Of a stretch of DNA of 64,000 nt, positions 26,318 through 35,166 are shown in pieces. Origin of the DNA: JAJDYQ01 sp942491945. GTDB lineage: Bacteria > Pseudomonadota > Gammaproteobacteria > JAJDYQ01. The position numbers were made by a program, and so were the translations under genes. The first letter of the stretch is position 1. Each line of letters starts with the position of its first letter. Below the pieces are notes generated by a model. That model was not told the origin of the DNA. It saw nothing but the letters and a program-made list of their open reading frames with translations, and searched no databases. The DNA lies in contig CALODD010000067.1 in assembly GCA_942491945.1 (NCBI GenBank), positions 1 through 64,000 of the forward strand, written 5' to 3'.

Positions 26318-27283
26318 TTATGATGCGCAACTCAGGCTAGCGCCCCCAAACCAGAAATCCAGGTCTTTTGCGAGGAAATCATCCACAGGCATATAGTGGG
26401 AACCATCGCAGGAGAAGTTTAAGCCGACGATTCCGTTCATAATATTCAGCGAAGCTGCGCGCAGATAGATTGTTTCATCTGCTTCGCGTAACTCTTTAAA
26501 TACATTGAGCACCCGAGGTATTTTATCTACTGGTGTCACAGCATCAGCAGGGTAATCCATCTGTGGATAAGCCAGACAGACTCGAGGGTCAATTATTTCA
26601 TCCAGTACATGCAGCCGGTAACGATAGGGGTCATCATAGGGCCATAAGGTTGCTCGCGAACTGGAGAAATGCAGCTTGAAATGGAAGATTCCCTGTTCGC
26701 ACATCAGTGACTCAATCACAGGTAACACTTCGTCCAGTTTTTCATCCATGGCACTATAGGTTCGTGTCTGCTGGAACAAAGTGCCACGTATCGATGGATC
26801 ACCTTTTATCTGCCGCCATTCTTGCATCTGTGTCTGGTCAACGTCTTTCAGAGGCAGGTCTTTCAAGCCAAAATCGGCTGCGACATAGCCAATTATCTGA
26901 TCATTGAGTGAGATTCGATGTAGTGCGGTAATGCAGGGTTTATGGGTATTTTGGTCGACGTACACCGTACTTAGAGCTAGATCTGTATCTTCATTCACCA
27001 GATCCAGGTAAGGGCGATCCGATAAGTCCTGGCCGACAATGGTGTCATCCATGTCCACATCGGTGATATTACTACTGCGCTGTGCACCATTTTGGTCAAT
27101 GGCATACAGCATGCGGCAGCGATGTGTGTTCGTCTTTTTTAGATACTGCCGTAATTCATGATCGAGATGAACACGGTTATCCCAGTTTTCTGCACAGATA
27201 TCAGCAACTTGCGACAACGGCTTACGCAGCATCGTAATCAAATTATCGCGCTGTCGTGAAATTGCGTTATCTAGCCAGTCCAT
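26318..27283 (-). CDS. Soluble PDC-like sensor-domain protein, copy 2
   Basis: A 321-residue paralogue of the protein at 12189-13154, equal in length and order of motifs: an N-terminal PDC/Cache-like region (MLYAIDQNGAQ, LSDRPYLDLV, GYVAADFGLKDLPL), then IKGDPSIRGTLF, LMCEQGIFHFKLHF, SSRATLWPYDDP, ADETIYLRAASLN, GLNFSCDGSHYMP and LDFWFGG. The C-terminal half is clearly better conserved than the sensor half, as expected if the output is shared and the ligand differs. It has no membrane helix. It lies 9 bp after the UPF0158 gene, in a run that begins with a histidine kinase. Confidence 0.7.
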   Translation of the reverse strand: MDWLDNAISRQRDNLITMLRKPLSQVADICAENWDNRVHLDHELRQYLKKTNTHRCRMLYAIDQNGAQRSSNITDVDMDDTIVGQDLSDRPYLDLVNEDTDLALSTVYVDQNTHKPCITALHRISLNDQIIGYVAADFGLKDLPLKDVDQTQMQEWRQIKGDPSIRGTLFQQTRTYSAMDEKLDEVLPVIESLMCEQGIFHFKLHFSSSRATLWPYDDPYRYRLHVLDEIIDPRVCLAYPQMDYPADAVTPVDKIPRVLNVFKELREADETIYLRAASLNIMNGIVGLNFSCDGSHYMPVDDFLAKDLDFWFGGASLSCAS

Positions 27284-27292
27284 TATCGTGTG

Positions 27293-28105
27293 CTATTCAT
27301 CATTAATTACCCTAGGTAATGCAAGTATTAGACCAAGCGTGTTCTGCAGCTGATCAATCCAGTCGCCGGATTCCATACGCCCTTCAAAATAGTATTGGCC
27401 ATTCGCTGTACTGTATTCCAGATAAACGTCTAAACCGCTGGTGTGTTCCTGACGTTGCATTAAAACTGCTTCCTGTTTCAGTAGCCTTTCAATGCCTTCA
27501 TACTGATGAGAATTGATATTCATCTCAGCGAGAACATCGCTATCATTTTCATAGGCCGTTAAGGTCATTGACTCAAGCTCGCCAGATGTCTGCCACAATA
27601 CATAACGACGGCTGGGTGTTGAGTTAATACTCAGGGTAAGTAAAACATTCTGATCGGTTTCTGATAGATAGTCTGAAATCGTTGGCTGGGGTACTTCACT
27701 ATGCCCTCGATATTCAAGATCTCGATCACGTAGCCACTGTCGTGCCTGCAAGGCATAAAATTGTTCTTTGAATGCATACCAGTCGTCTTCTTCTGCTGGG
27801 TGTTCTGCCAACGCCTGTTTAAAATGCCAGCCAGCCTGCTGTCGCTGGATGGCGACCCGTAATTTTTCCTGGCAGGCCAACTCATCAAGTGTGGCAATAA
27901 AACTTTCCATCAATGTGACGATGATATCGGCATCAATAGGATCAATATTTAGATAACGACTATCTTCTACGGATGGGCGCTCTGATCGGGAACCAAAGAG
28001 TACTTCACCACTACGTGTATCTAACCACCAGCAACCATCATCACCATGTGCCTGCAAGGCCATGGTTAACATATCAATATCAACAGATGTAGGTGTCTGT
28101 GTCAT
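27293..28105 (-). CDS. UPF0158 family protein with C-terminal extension
   Basis: A 270-residue protein. The first 150 or so residues resemble UPF0158 proteins: an early helix, WWLDTRSGEVLFGS, a stretch around IDADIIVTLMESFIATL, FKQALAEHPAEEDDWYAFKE and ARQWLRD. The remaining 110 residues are not covered by that pattern. The family function is unknown. It lies 10 bp after xthA and 9 bp before the PDC-like gene, so it is probably co-transcribed. Confidence 0.6.
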   Translation of the reverse strand: MTQTPTSVDIDMLTMALQAHGDDGCWWLDTRSGEVLFGSRSERPSVEDSRYLNIDPIDADIIVTLMESFIATLDELACQEKLRVAIQRQQAGWHFKQALAEHPAEEDDWYAFKEQFYALQARQWLRDRDLEYRGHSEVPQPTISDYLSETDQNVLLTLSINSTPSRRYVLWQTSGELESMTLTAYENDSDVLAEMNINSHQYEGIERLLKQEAVLMQRQEHTSGLDVYLEYSTANGQYYFEGRMESGDWIDQLQNTLGLILALPRVINDE

Positions 28106-28115
28106 TTTTCAAATG

Positions 28116-28883
28116 CTATAAATCAAATTCAGCGATTACCGGTGTATGGTCAGAGGGTCGCTCGAGTTTCCTTGGTTCTTTATCAATGGTTCCTGCCGTA
28201 CAGACTTCTGTCATTTCAGGGCTACTCAAAACTAAATCGATCCTTAAACCAAGATTACGACGGAAACCAGCTGCTCGATAATCCCACCAGCTAAACGCTT
28301 TTTCTTCCTGTTCAAACAGACGAAAAGTATCGGTCAGTCCCATGTCTAATAAACGCTGCAATGCTTCACGTTCTGGAACACTACATAAGATACGATCCTG
28401 CCATGCTTCAGGATCATGGGTATCTTCATCTTTTGGCGCGATATTGAAATCTCCCATCACGACAAATTTATCGTATTCTTTTAATTGTTCTTCAATGTAG
28501 TCACTGACTTTTTCTAACCAGTGCAGCTTCCAGTCATATTTTTCATCGCCCACTTCTTTACCGTTGACGACATAGAGGTTTAAGACACGAACACCATCGA
28601 CCGTAGCACCGAGGATGCGGCGTTGAGGATCATCTAAATCTGGAACATCAGTTATCACATCGGTTACTTCTGACTTCGTGATTAACGCAACACCGTTATA
28701 AGTTTTCTGACCAGCATAAACGACGTTATATCCAGCCTCGCGTATTTCATCGGCTGGAAATACATCATCGGTCATTTTAGTTTCCTGCAATCCCAGTACA
28801 TCGGGCTGGGCACTCTCCAGCCAGTCGAGTACATGCGGTAAGCGTACTCTTAATGAATTGACATTCCAGCTACTGATTTTCAT
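28116..28883 (-). CDS. xthA: Exodeoxyribonuclease III
   Basis: A 255-residue endonuclease/exonuclease/phosphatase fold enzyme for base excision repair: AP endonuclease, 3'-5' exonuclease and 3'-phosphatase. Signatures are SWNVNSLRVRLPHVLDWL, GLQETKMTDD (catalytic Glu), NLYVVNGK, VMGDFNIAP (Asp and Asn), RNLGLRIDLVL and the terminal SDHTPVIAEF (catalytic Asp-His). Its ATG lies within the last codons of the histidine kinase gene (14-bp overlap). Confidence 0.95.
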   Translation of the reverse strand: MKISSWNVNSLRVRLPHVLDWLESAQPDVLGLQETKMTDDVFPADEIREAGYNVVYAGQKTYNGVALITKSEVTDVITDVPDLDDPQRRILGATVDGVRVLNLYVVNGKEVGDEKYDWKLHWLEKVSDYIEEQLKEYDKFVVMGDFNIAPKDEDTHDPEAWQDRILCSVPEREALQRLLDMGLTDTFRLFEQEEKAFSWWDYRAAGFRRNLGLRIDLVLSSPEMTEVCTAGTIDKEPRKLERPSDHTPVIAEFDL

Positions 28884-30306
28884 TTATATCTGCTTCCTGT
28901 ATTTCGACCCAGAAGGTGCTTCCATTATTAGGTATCGATTCAAATCCAATTGTACCTCCCATCTCCTCAACAAGTCGTTTAGAAATAGCCAGGCCAACAC
29001 CACTACCTTCGATCAAACCTGCTTCACGACCGAGACGATCAAAAGAATTAAATACTCGTTCCTGTTTATCATATGGAATACCTGTACCGGTATCTTTCAC
29101 ACAGACTTTAATCTTCCTGTTTTCTATTCGACTAACCATGACATCGACTCTACCACCAGGCTCATTATATTTAATCGCGTTTGTAATAATATTTAACAGT
29201 ATCTGCTTAAAACGCGTCACATCTGTATAGAGCGCCATTGCTTTTAGGTCTTCAGTCTCATCAGGAAGATATAATTCAACATCATATTTCTCCAGCTGAC
29301 TATCAACCATTTTTTTACAGGTGCCAAACATATCTATGAGATTTGTGTATTCAAAATTTAGCTTGGATTTACCGGTTTCTATTCGAGACAGTTCAAGCAC
29401 CTCATTTATCAATGTCAGCAAGTGTTCACCTGAATTGGAAATCATTTCAACATTATCACGCTGATCTTCCGTTAGATCTTCGTCCTTTAGAAGTTGTGAA
29501 AAGCCAATCACGGCATTCAAAGGTGTACGTAACTCATGCGACATGCTGGATAAAAACTCTGTCTTACTTTGATTGGCTTGCTCTGCTGACTGCTTGGCAC
29601 TAAGTGCATCATCACGAGCTTCGATTAATTCATGCATCGTTTTTCGCTGACGATTATCGAGAGACTTAAATCTGCTGAGTACACCCGTCGCGATCGCCAG
29701 GCTCAGGAGTAACCCGATAGTAAATAACGTTGCCATCCACTGGTTACTTTGCTTGTGATAAAGATTATTTTTTGCAATATCGTCTTTAAAGCCTTCTTGC
29801 TGATAATTAATCATATTACGGACTGCTACGAGCAAGTTATTTATCGTGCCCGATAACTCTCTGCCCATGAGTCGTTGAGCTTCATCCAGTTCATCATTTT
29901 CGATCAAATTTACAATACCATCTTCGGTCCAGTAATTATCTGTTGCACCTTTAATGACCTTTTCCATTAGCTGCTTTTCCTCATCGGTATCTAGCAATAC
30001 CAGCAATGCATCACGGCTTTTAATAAATTCAAGAGGAAGGTAGCGAAAACGCAACAGTAGCTCATCACGTTCAAAATAATCTTCTGTAATAACAACCGCA
30101 CGTAGAATGGCCAGCCGCTCAATGGCGACATCATTCATGGCTAGTGCGAGTTCGACCTTGCGCGTACGGTCATTCGTAATGTCATCGGCTTTATCGATGA
30201 TGTGCTGCATCTGCGTTAAACCAAAGACAGCAATGAGTAATAAAATACCGATTAAGGTACCAAAACCCAGGAGGAGGAGACGTTTGCTATTGCCAGCTTC
30301 AAGCAT
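28870..30306 (-). CDS. Membrane sensor histidine kinase
   Basis: A 478-residue kinase. TM1 (about 10-31) and TM2 (about 190-210) flank a periplasmic helical region of about 155 residues that resembles a four-helix-bundle sensor. A short coiled linker leads to HisKA with SHELRTPLN (His about 257) and the HATPase domain with N-box NIITNAIKYN, G1 DTGTGIP, FNSFDRLGREAG and G2 GSGVGLAI. There is no receiver domain and no adjacent response regulator. The phosphotransfer half resembles those of the kinase at 10490-12196 and the fragment before it, so they form a local family. Confidence 0.88.
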   Translation of the reverse strand: MLEAGNSKRLLLLGFGTLIGILLLIAVFGLTQMQHIIDKADDITNDRTRKVELALAMNDVAIERLAILRAVVITEDYFERDELLLRFRYLPLEFIKSRDALLVLLDTDEEKQLMEKVIKGATDNYWTEDGIVNLIENDELDEAQRLMGRELSGTINNLLVAVRNMINYQQEGFKDDIAKNNLYHKQSNQWMATLFTIGLLLSLAIATGVLSRFKSLDNRQRKTMHELIEARDDALSAKQSAEQANQSKTEFLSSMSHELRTPLNAVIGFSQLLKDEDLTEDQRDNVEMISNSGEHLLTLINEVLELSRIETGKSKLNFEYTNLIDMFGTCKKMVDSQLEKYDVELYLPDETEDLKAMALYTDVTRFKQILLNIITNAIKYNEPGGRVDVMVSRIENRKIKVCVKDTGTGIPYDKQERVFNSFDRLGREAGLIEGSGVGLAISKRLVEEMGGTIGFESIPNNGSTFWVEIQEADINENQ

Positions 30307-30383
30307 AGGGCTTTATAGCAAATTCCTATGAAGATAAAACCAGGATATTAAAACTTTTGTAAATATCTGAGTCTAGACAGTAA

Positions 30384-31034
30384 TTAGACCGGGTTATATC
30401 CGCCAAAGCGCTCTTTAACCTTACCTTCAAGATACTTGAAGCCGATAAAGAAACCGGTAATTAGTGTCAGCAAAGGAATAATTAGCCAGAAGATATAATT
30501 TTTCTTCGTCGGTCGATTGTCGGTTTGCTGGCGCAGTTCGCGTAGTTCATCGACCTGACGTGTGTTTTGAGTCTGTAATTCACTTAAGCGATTTTGTAAT
30601 GATTCGCGTTCTGCTTCTGCCTGTTCGACACGCTTAATAAGCACAGTATCTTTTGTTTCTGGGACAGCGGGTTGTTCGAGTATTAGATCTGTATGTTTGG
30701 ATCGAAGACTATCCAGCTCTTCCTGAACTTCGGCCAGTTTAACTACTGCCGGTTTTTCTTTCAGAAGATAACTGCTTTTGACCCAGCCTTTTGTTCCGCT
30801 CTCGGTTTTTACCTGGGCATAGCTATCATCACGTTTTAGTAACTCGACTTTATCACCAGACTTGAGGGCTGGCAGCGTCTGACTCAACGCACTGTCTTTG
30901 TACATTTTCAGCGTCAGCTGGTCAGAAACGTAACGTACTTCTGCAACTACAGCGGTGGAAGCTACCAATAGTAAACCGCCAGCAATCAGGCGAAGGCTGG
31001 TATTCACACAACAAAGTGAAAGGTTATATGGCAT
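30384..31034 (-). CDS. TIGR04211-type SH3 domain membrane protein
   Basis: About 216 residues from ATG 31034. A signal peptide-like stretch (LIAGGLLLVASTAVVAEV) is followed by a bacterial SH3 domain (YVSDQLTLKMYKDS to WVKSSYLL), a coiled coil (about 100-170) and a C-terminal membrane helix (FWLIIPLLTLITGFFIGF) with a short cytoplasmic tail. This layout matches the TIGR04211/YgiM group of gammaproteobacteria, whose role is unsettled and may be envelope-related. ATG 31058 is an alternative start. Confidence 0.8.
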   Translation of the reverse strand: MPYNLSLCCVNTSLRLIAGGLLLVASTAVVAEVRYVSDQLTLKMYKDSALSQTLPALKSGDKVELLKRDDSYAQVKTESGTKGWVKSSYLLKEKPAVVKLAEVQEELDSLRSKHTDLILEQPAVPETKDTVLIKRVEQAEAERESLQNRLSELQTQNTRQVDELRELRQQTDNRPTKKNYIFWLIIPLLTLITGFFIGFKYLEGKVKERFGGYNPV

Positions 31035-31210
31035 ACAAAACAGCGTGTTTTGGCTCAATTACAAAGTATTTTAGTATATTATCATTATAACTCTATGTAA
31101 TTAAAGATATTTATTTATCAATTATTCTGATCGTTTATTCGAATTGCGCCCTACGAACGAATTGGTAACAATCCAGTCTATTCGCTTACTTCTAATCTGC
31201 AGGAACTCCA

Positions 31211-32584
31211 ATGTCTAAATCCAAGCCAGAACATTTCGACCTCATCGCTATTGGTGGCGGTAGCGGCGGCTTATCAACACCGGAATGGGCGGCGCGCTAC
31301 TACGGCAAAAAATGCGCTGTCGTAGAGAGTAAAGAGCTCGGAGGCACCTGCGTTAATGTCGGCTGTGTACCGAAAAAAGTCATGTGGTTTGCAGCTTCTC
31401 ATGCCCATAACCTGGAAACCGCCAAAGACTTTGGTTTCGACGTGGAAAATAAAGGCCACGACTGGAATACGCTGGTTGAAGGACGTAATAAATACATTGG
31501 TGGAATTTTGAGCTGGTATGACACTTTTATGGATGATCTCAACATTACGCATCTAAAAGGCCATGCTAAATTCATAGATAGCAACACAATCGAGGTTAAT
31601 GGCAGCCAGTACACAGCAGATCACATCCTGATTGCGACAGGTGGCAAACCCTTCGTTCTACCAGTACCTGGCGCTGAGCTGGGTATTACCTCAGACGGTT
31701 TCTTTGAACTCGACAAACGCCCGGATCACGTCTGCATCATCGGTGGCGGCTATATCGGTGTTGAACTGGCGGGTGTACTCAATGCCCTGGGTTCGAAAGT
31801 CTGCCTGACCATGCGGACACATGACGAAGATTTCATCCCTCAGTTTGATTGCACCCTGCGCGAAGTCCTGATGGAAGAAATGGTCAAAGCCGGGGTTCGA
31901 ATCGAACCGGGCAACAGCACCATTGACCGGCTGGAGAAACAGGACGACGGCACGATTACGCTGCACTGGGGTAATGGTGAAAAACTTGAAGGCTTCGATA
32001 CGGTTATCTGGGCCGTAGGGCGTTCGCCAAATATTGATGGCCTGGATCTGGATGCCGCAGGCGTCGAATATACAGATCGTGGGTTTATTCCAACCGATGA
32101 TTACCAGAATACCAATGTAGAAGGTATTTACGCGGTCGGTGATGTTACGGGCCGTATGGCGCTGACACCGGTTGCGATTGCAGCCGCACGTCGCCTTGGT
32201 GACCGTCTATTTGGTAACCAGCCGGAACGTAAACTAGATTACGATCTTATCCCTTCTGTGGTTTTCTCGCATCCACCCATGGCCACTGTCGGTATGACCG
32301 AGCAGGAAGCCCGTGAAAAACACGGTGGAACGGTAAAGATTTATCAATCCCGTTTCTCACCCATGGCCTACAGCTTATCTGAGCACAAAGTCGATACCGC
32401 TCTGAAACTGGTATGTATTGGCGCCGATGAAAAGGTCGTCGGTTGCCATATCATCGGCGACGGTGCAGATGAAATGCTGCAGGGTTTTGCCGTTGCCATC
32501 AAGATGGGTGCCACCAAGGCTGATTTCGATAATACCGTCGCGATTCACCCCACCAGTTCCGAGGAACTCGTTACCTTGCGATAG
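31211..32584 (+). CDS. gorA: Glutathione-disulfide reductase
   Basis: A 457-residue FAD/NADPH enzyme that reduces GSSG to GSH. The FAD motif is IAIGGGSGGLST, the redox-active disulfide is in LGGTCVNVGCVPKK (Cys about 47 and 52), the NADPH fold is IIGGGYIGVELAGVL, and the second FAD segment is NVEGIYAVGDVTGRMALTPVA. The C-terminal catalytic His is in VAIHPTSSEELVTLR, the usual end of the family. A ribosome-like AGGAAC lies ahead of the ATG. Confidence 0.95.
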   Translation: MSKSKPEHFDLIAIGGGSGGLSTPEWAARYYGKKCAVVESKELGGTCVNVGCVPKKVMWFAASHAHNLETAKDFGFDVENKGHDWNTLVEGRNKYIGGILSWYDTFMDDLNITHLKGHAKFIDSNTIEVNGSQYTADHILIATGGKPFVLPVPGAELGITSDGFFELDKRPDHVCIIGGGYIGVELAGVLNALGSKVCLTMRTHDEDFIPQFDCTLREVLMEEMVKAGVRIEPGNSTIDRLEKQDDGTITLHWGNGEKLEGFDTVIWAVGRSPNIDGLDLDAAGVEYTDRGFIPTDDYQNTNVEGIYAVGDVTGRMALTPVAIAAARRLGDRLFGNQPERKLDYDLIPSVVFSHPPMATVGMTEQEAREKHGGTVKIYQSRFSPMAYSLSEHKVDTALKLVCIGADEKVVGCHIIGDGADEMLQGFAVAIKMGATKADFDNTVAIHPTSSEELVTLR

Positions 32585-32594
32585 ATATTCCTGT

Positions 32595-32673
32595 CACAGA
32601 GGCACGGAGACACAGAGATTTTATAATTTATTTTCTCTGTGCCTTTGTGTCTCTGTGCCTTTGTGTCTCTGTG
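32595..32673. repeat. Inverted and tandem CACAGAG-type repeat element
   Basis: The left arm (32595-32618) is CACAGAGGCACGGAGACACA followed by GAGA. The right side (32634-32673) is two identical 16-bp units TCTCTGTGCCTTTGTG plus a half unit, together nearly complementary to the left arm. The AT-rich loop is 15 bp. The RNA would form a long hairpin. This type of 'cagaggcacagag' element is widespread in spacers of environmental bacterial genomes and has no agreed function. It sits between gorA and glyS and could act as a terminator or as a site of genome or assembly rearrangement. Confidence 0.85.
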
Positions 32674-32731
32674 GTGAATAAGTAATTTCAATCATTTCAT
32701 GGAATAATACGCGCCAGTTTTTTGCGCTGTA

Positions 32732-34807
32732 ATGACCATGACCACGACACAAGATCTACTGTTTGAGCTGGGTACCGAAGAGTTACCCCCCGTTGCCCTG
32801 AAACGCCTTTCTCAGGCACTAACCGACGAATTTGCATCTGGCCTGAAAGATGCCAATCTCGATTATTCGGAATTACAAAGCTTTGCCGCGCCACGCCGTC
32901 TGGCTGTGATCGCCAAAGATTGTGCGACGCGTCAGCAAGATCGGGAAATCCAACGCCGTGGTCCTGCCGTAAAGGCCGCCTTCGACGGTGACGGTAATCC
33001 AACCAAAGCTGCGGAAGGTTTTGCGCGCTCCTGTGGCACAACGGTCGACCAACTCGGTCGAGAAAAAACCGACAAAGGCGAGTGGTTGTCATTCAACCTC
33101 CAGGAAACTGGTAAAGAAGCAGCGGAGCTCTTGCCCGCGATTGCTGACAAAGCACTCAATCGACTACCGATTCCGAAACGCATGCGCTGGGGTGATTCCG
33201 ATGCACAGTTTGTACGCCCGGTTCACTGGCTGGTCTTTATGCAGGGTGAAGACATTGTTCCCTGTGACCTGATGGGTGTCTCTGCGGGCAAACAAACCCG
33301 TGGCCACCGTTTCCATCATCCAGACACTATCGACATTAATACGCCGGCTGAATACGCCGACAAACTTAAAGAAGGCAAAGTCATTGCAGACTTTGCTTCC
33401 CGTCGCGAAAGTATCCGTGAACAGGTAAATGCAGAGGCCGCCAGCCTCGGAGGCCAAGCCGATATGGATGAAGCCTTGCTTGATGAAGTTACCGCGCTAG
33501 TAGAATGGCCGGTTCCTGTATCTGCAGGGTTTGAAGAAAAGTATCTAGAAGTTCCGAACGAGGCACTCATCTACACCATGAAAAAGAACCAGAAATATTT
33601 TCCGGTTCTCAATAAAGACGGCAGCCTGATGAATAACTTCATCACCATCGCCAATATCGAAAGCAGCAATCCAAAGGTTATCAGCGATGGTAATGAACGC
33701 GTGGTTCGTCCACGTCTTGCGGATGCAATGTTCTTCTGGCAACAGGACGGTAAGAAAAAACTCGAAGATCATCTGGAAGGCATGAAATCAGTGGTCTTTC
33801 AGCAAAAGCTTGGTTCGATGTTTGATAAGTCCGAGCGCGTTTCGAATCTGGCTGGCGTAATTGCTTCACATATCGATGGTGATGTTGAACTGGCCAAACG
33901 TGCTGGCCTGTTATCTCGTTGTGATCTGATGACTGAGACCGTTGGTGAGTTTGCCGAGATGCAGGGCATTATGGGTCGTCACCAGGCACGTCGTGATGGT
34001 GAGCCTGAAGAACTCGCTCTGGCGATGGATGAGTTTTATATGCCGCGTTTTTCTGGTGACCAGCTACCCGCGACCAAGACCGGCATTGCGATCTCACTAG
34101 CAGAAAAGATTGATACCTTACTCGGTATCTTTGGCATCGGTATGAAACCGACAGGTGATAAAGATCCATTCGCACTACGTCGTGCAGCGCTTGGTGCATT
34201 ACGTATTCTGAAAGAACATGCGCTGGATATCGATTTACATGCATTATTAAAGCAGGCAACAGAACAACTTGGTGACAAGGTCGAAGCCGATAACGTCGCT
34301 GATGACGTTTACGACTTTATGATGAATCGTCTTAAAGGTTTGTACAGCGATGACGGTGTATCAGCAGAAGCTTTTACCGCCGTTGCACAACGTCGTCCAG
34401 GCAACATTGCCGATTTCGACAAACGACTTAAAGCTGTAATGAGCTTCCAGCAACTCGCCGAAGCAGAATCACTGGCCGCAGCAAATAAACGCATTAGTAA
34501 TATTCTGAAAAAATCGAGTGATGCGCAGTTACCTGAACTCAATGCCGATCTATTCCAGCAAGACGAAGAACGCGTATTGAATGATCAGGTTCATGCCATG
34601 AGTGAAAAAGTCACGCCGATGTTACTGGAAGGTAACTATGAAGCGACTCTAAAAGAACTCGCCGGTTTGCGTGAACCCGTCGATACTTTTTTCGATAACG
34701 TCATGGTGATGGCTGACGATGCAGCCATCAAAGCAAATCGTCTTGCGTTACTGACTCGCTTACAACATCTCTTTTTACAGGTTGCGGATATCTCGCATCT
34801 GTCATGA
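32732..34807 (+). CDS. glyS: Glycyl-tRNA synthetase beta subunit
   Basis: A 691-residue beta subunit of the alpha2beta2 bacterial glycyl-tRNA synthetase; it binds tRNA. Visible features are LLFELGTEELPP at the start, the AAPRRLAVIAKD segment, GHRFHHP, NEALIYTMKKNQKYFPV, a central HD-like region and the C-terminal anticodon-binding domain (NRLALLTRLQHLFLQVADIS). Two ATG codons (32732, 32738) are possible starts. The alpha subunit gene glyQ, normally directly upstream, is absent here: a repeat element and gorA occupy its place. Confidence 0.96.
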   Translation: MTMTTTQDLLFELGTEELPPVALKRLSQALTDEFASGLKDANLDYSELQSFAAPRRLAVIAKDCATRQQDREIQRRGPAVKAAFDGDGNPTKAAEGFARSCGTTVDQLGREKTDKGEWLSFNLQETGKEAAELLPAIADKALNRLPIPKRMRWGDSDAQFVRPVHWLVFMQGEDIVPCDLMGVSAGKQTRGHRFHHPDTIDINTPAEYADKLKEGKVIADFASRRESIREQVNAEAASLGGQADMDEALLDEVTALVEWPVPVSAGFEEKYLEVPNEALIYTMKKNQKYFPVLNKDGSLMNNFITIANIESSNPKVISDGNERVVRPRLADAMFFWQQDGKKKLEDHLEGMKSVVFQQKLGSMFDKSERVSNLAGVIASHIDGDVELAKRAGLLSRCDLMTETVGEFAEMQGIMGRHQARRDGEPEELALAMDEFYMPRFSGDQLPATKTGIAISLAEKIDTLLGIFGIGMKPTGDKDPFALRRAALGALRILKEHALDIDLHALLKQATEQLGDKVEADNVADDVYDFMMNRLKGLYSDDGVSAEAFTAVAQRRPGNIADFDKRLKAVMSFQQLAEAESLAAANKRISNILKKSSDAQLPELNADLFQQDEERVLNDQVHAMSEKVTPMLLEGNYEATLKELAGLREPVDTFFDNVMVMADDAAIKANRLALLTRLQHLFLQVADISHLS

Positions 34808-35166
34808 GCGTCGATCACGATAACTGGTCTGGCATGATGGCCTCGGTGCAAGCCTTTCATGACAAACACCGTTTTAAAGAAACCGGTGGTGAAGACCTGA
34901 CTTATCGCATTGCCTTAATGGCCGAAGAGCTGGGTGAAATTTCATCCTGTGTTACCAAAGGCAAACCACTCGAAGAATTATCCGAGGAAGTCGCTGATTT
35001 ACTCATCCTGATCATGGGCACCGGCATCGCCGCCGATTTTGATCTGAATGATGCCTTCTGGAAAAAAATGGATAAACTCATGCAACGCGAATCACGCATG
35101 GTCAACGGTCGTATCCGTGTTTCTGAATTTCGTGGCGTCGATCATAGCGAAGAGAAGAGCGCATGA
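34804..35166 (+). CDS. MazG-like nucleotide pyrophosphohydrolase
   Basis: A 120-residue single-domain all-alpha NTP pyrophosphatase. The metal-binding pattern is MAEELGEISS (about 39-48), followed by SEEVADLLILI, giving the ExxE and ExxD motifs of the MazG superfamily. These enzymes hydrolyse non-canonical or excess NTPs. It overlaps glyS by 4 bp (ATGA) and gmhB by 4 bp, so the three are probably translated together. Confidence 0.82.
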   Translation: MSVDHDNWSGMMASVQAFHDKHRFKETGGEDLTYRIALMAEELGEISSCVTKGKPLEELSEEVADLLILIMGTGIAADFDLNDAFWKKMDKLMQRESRMVNGRIRVSEFRGVDHSEEKSA

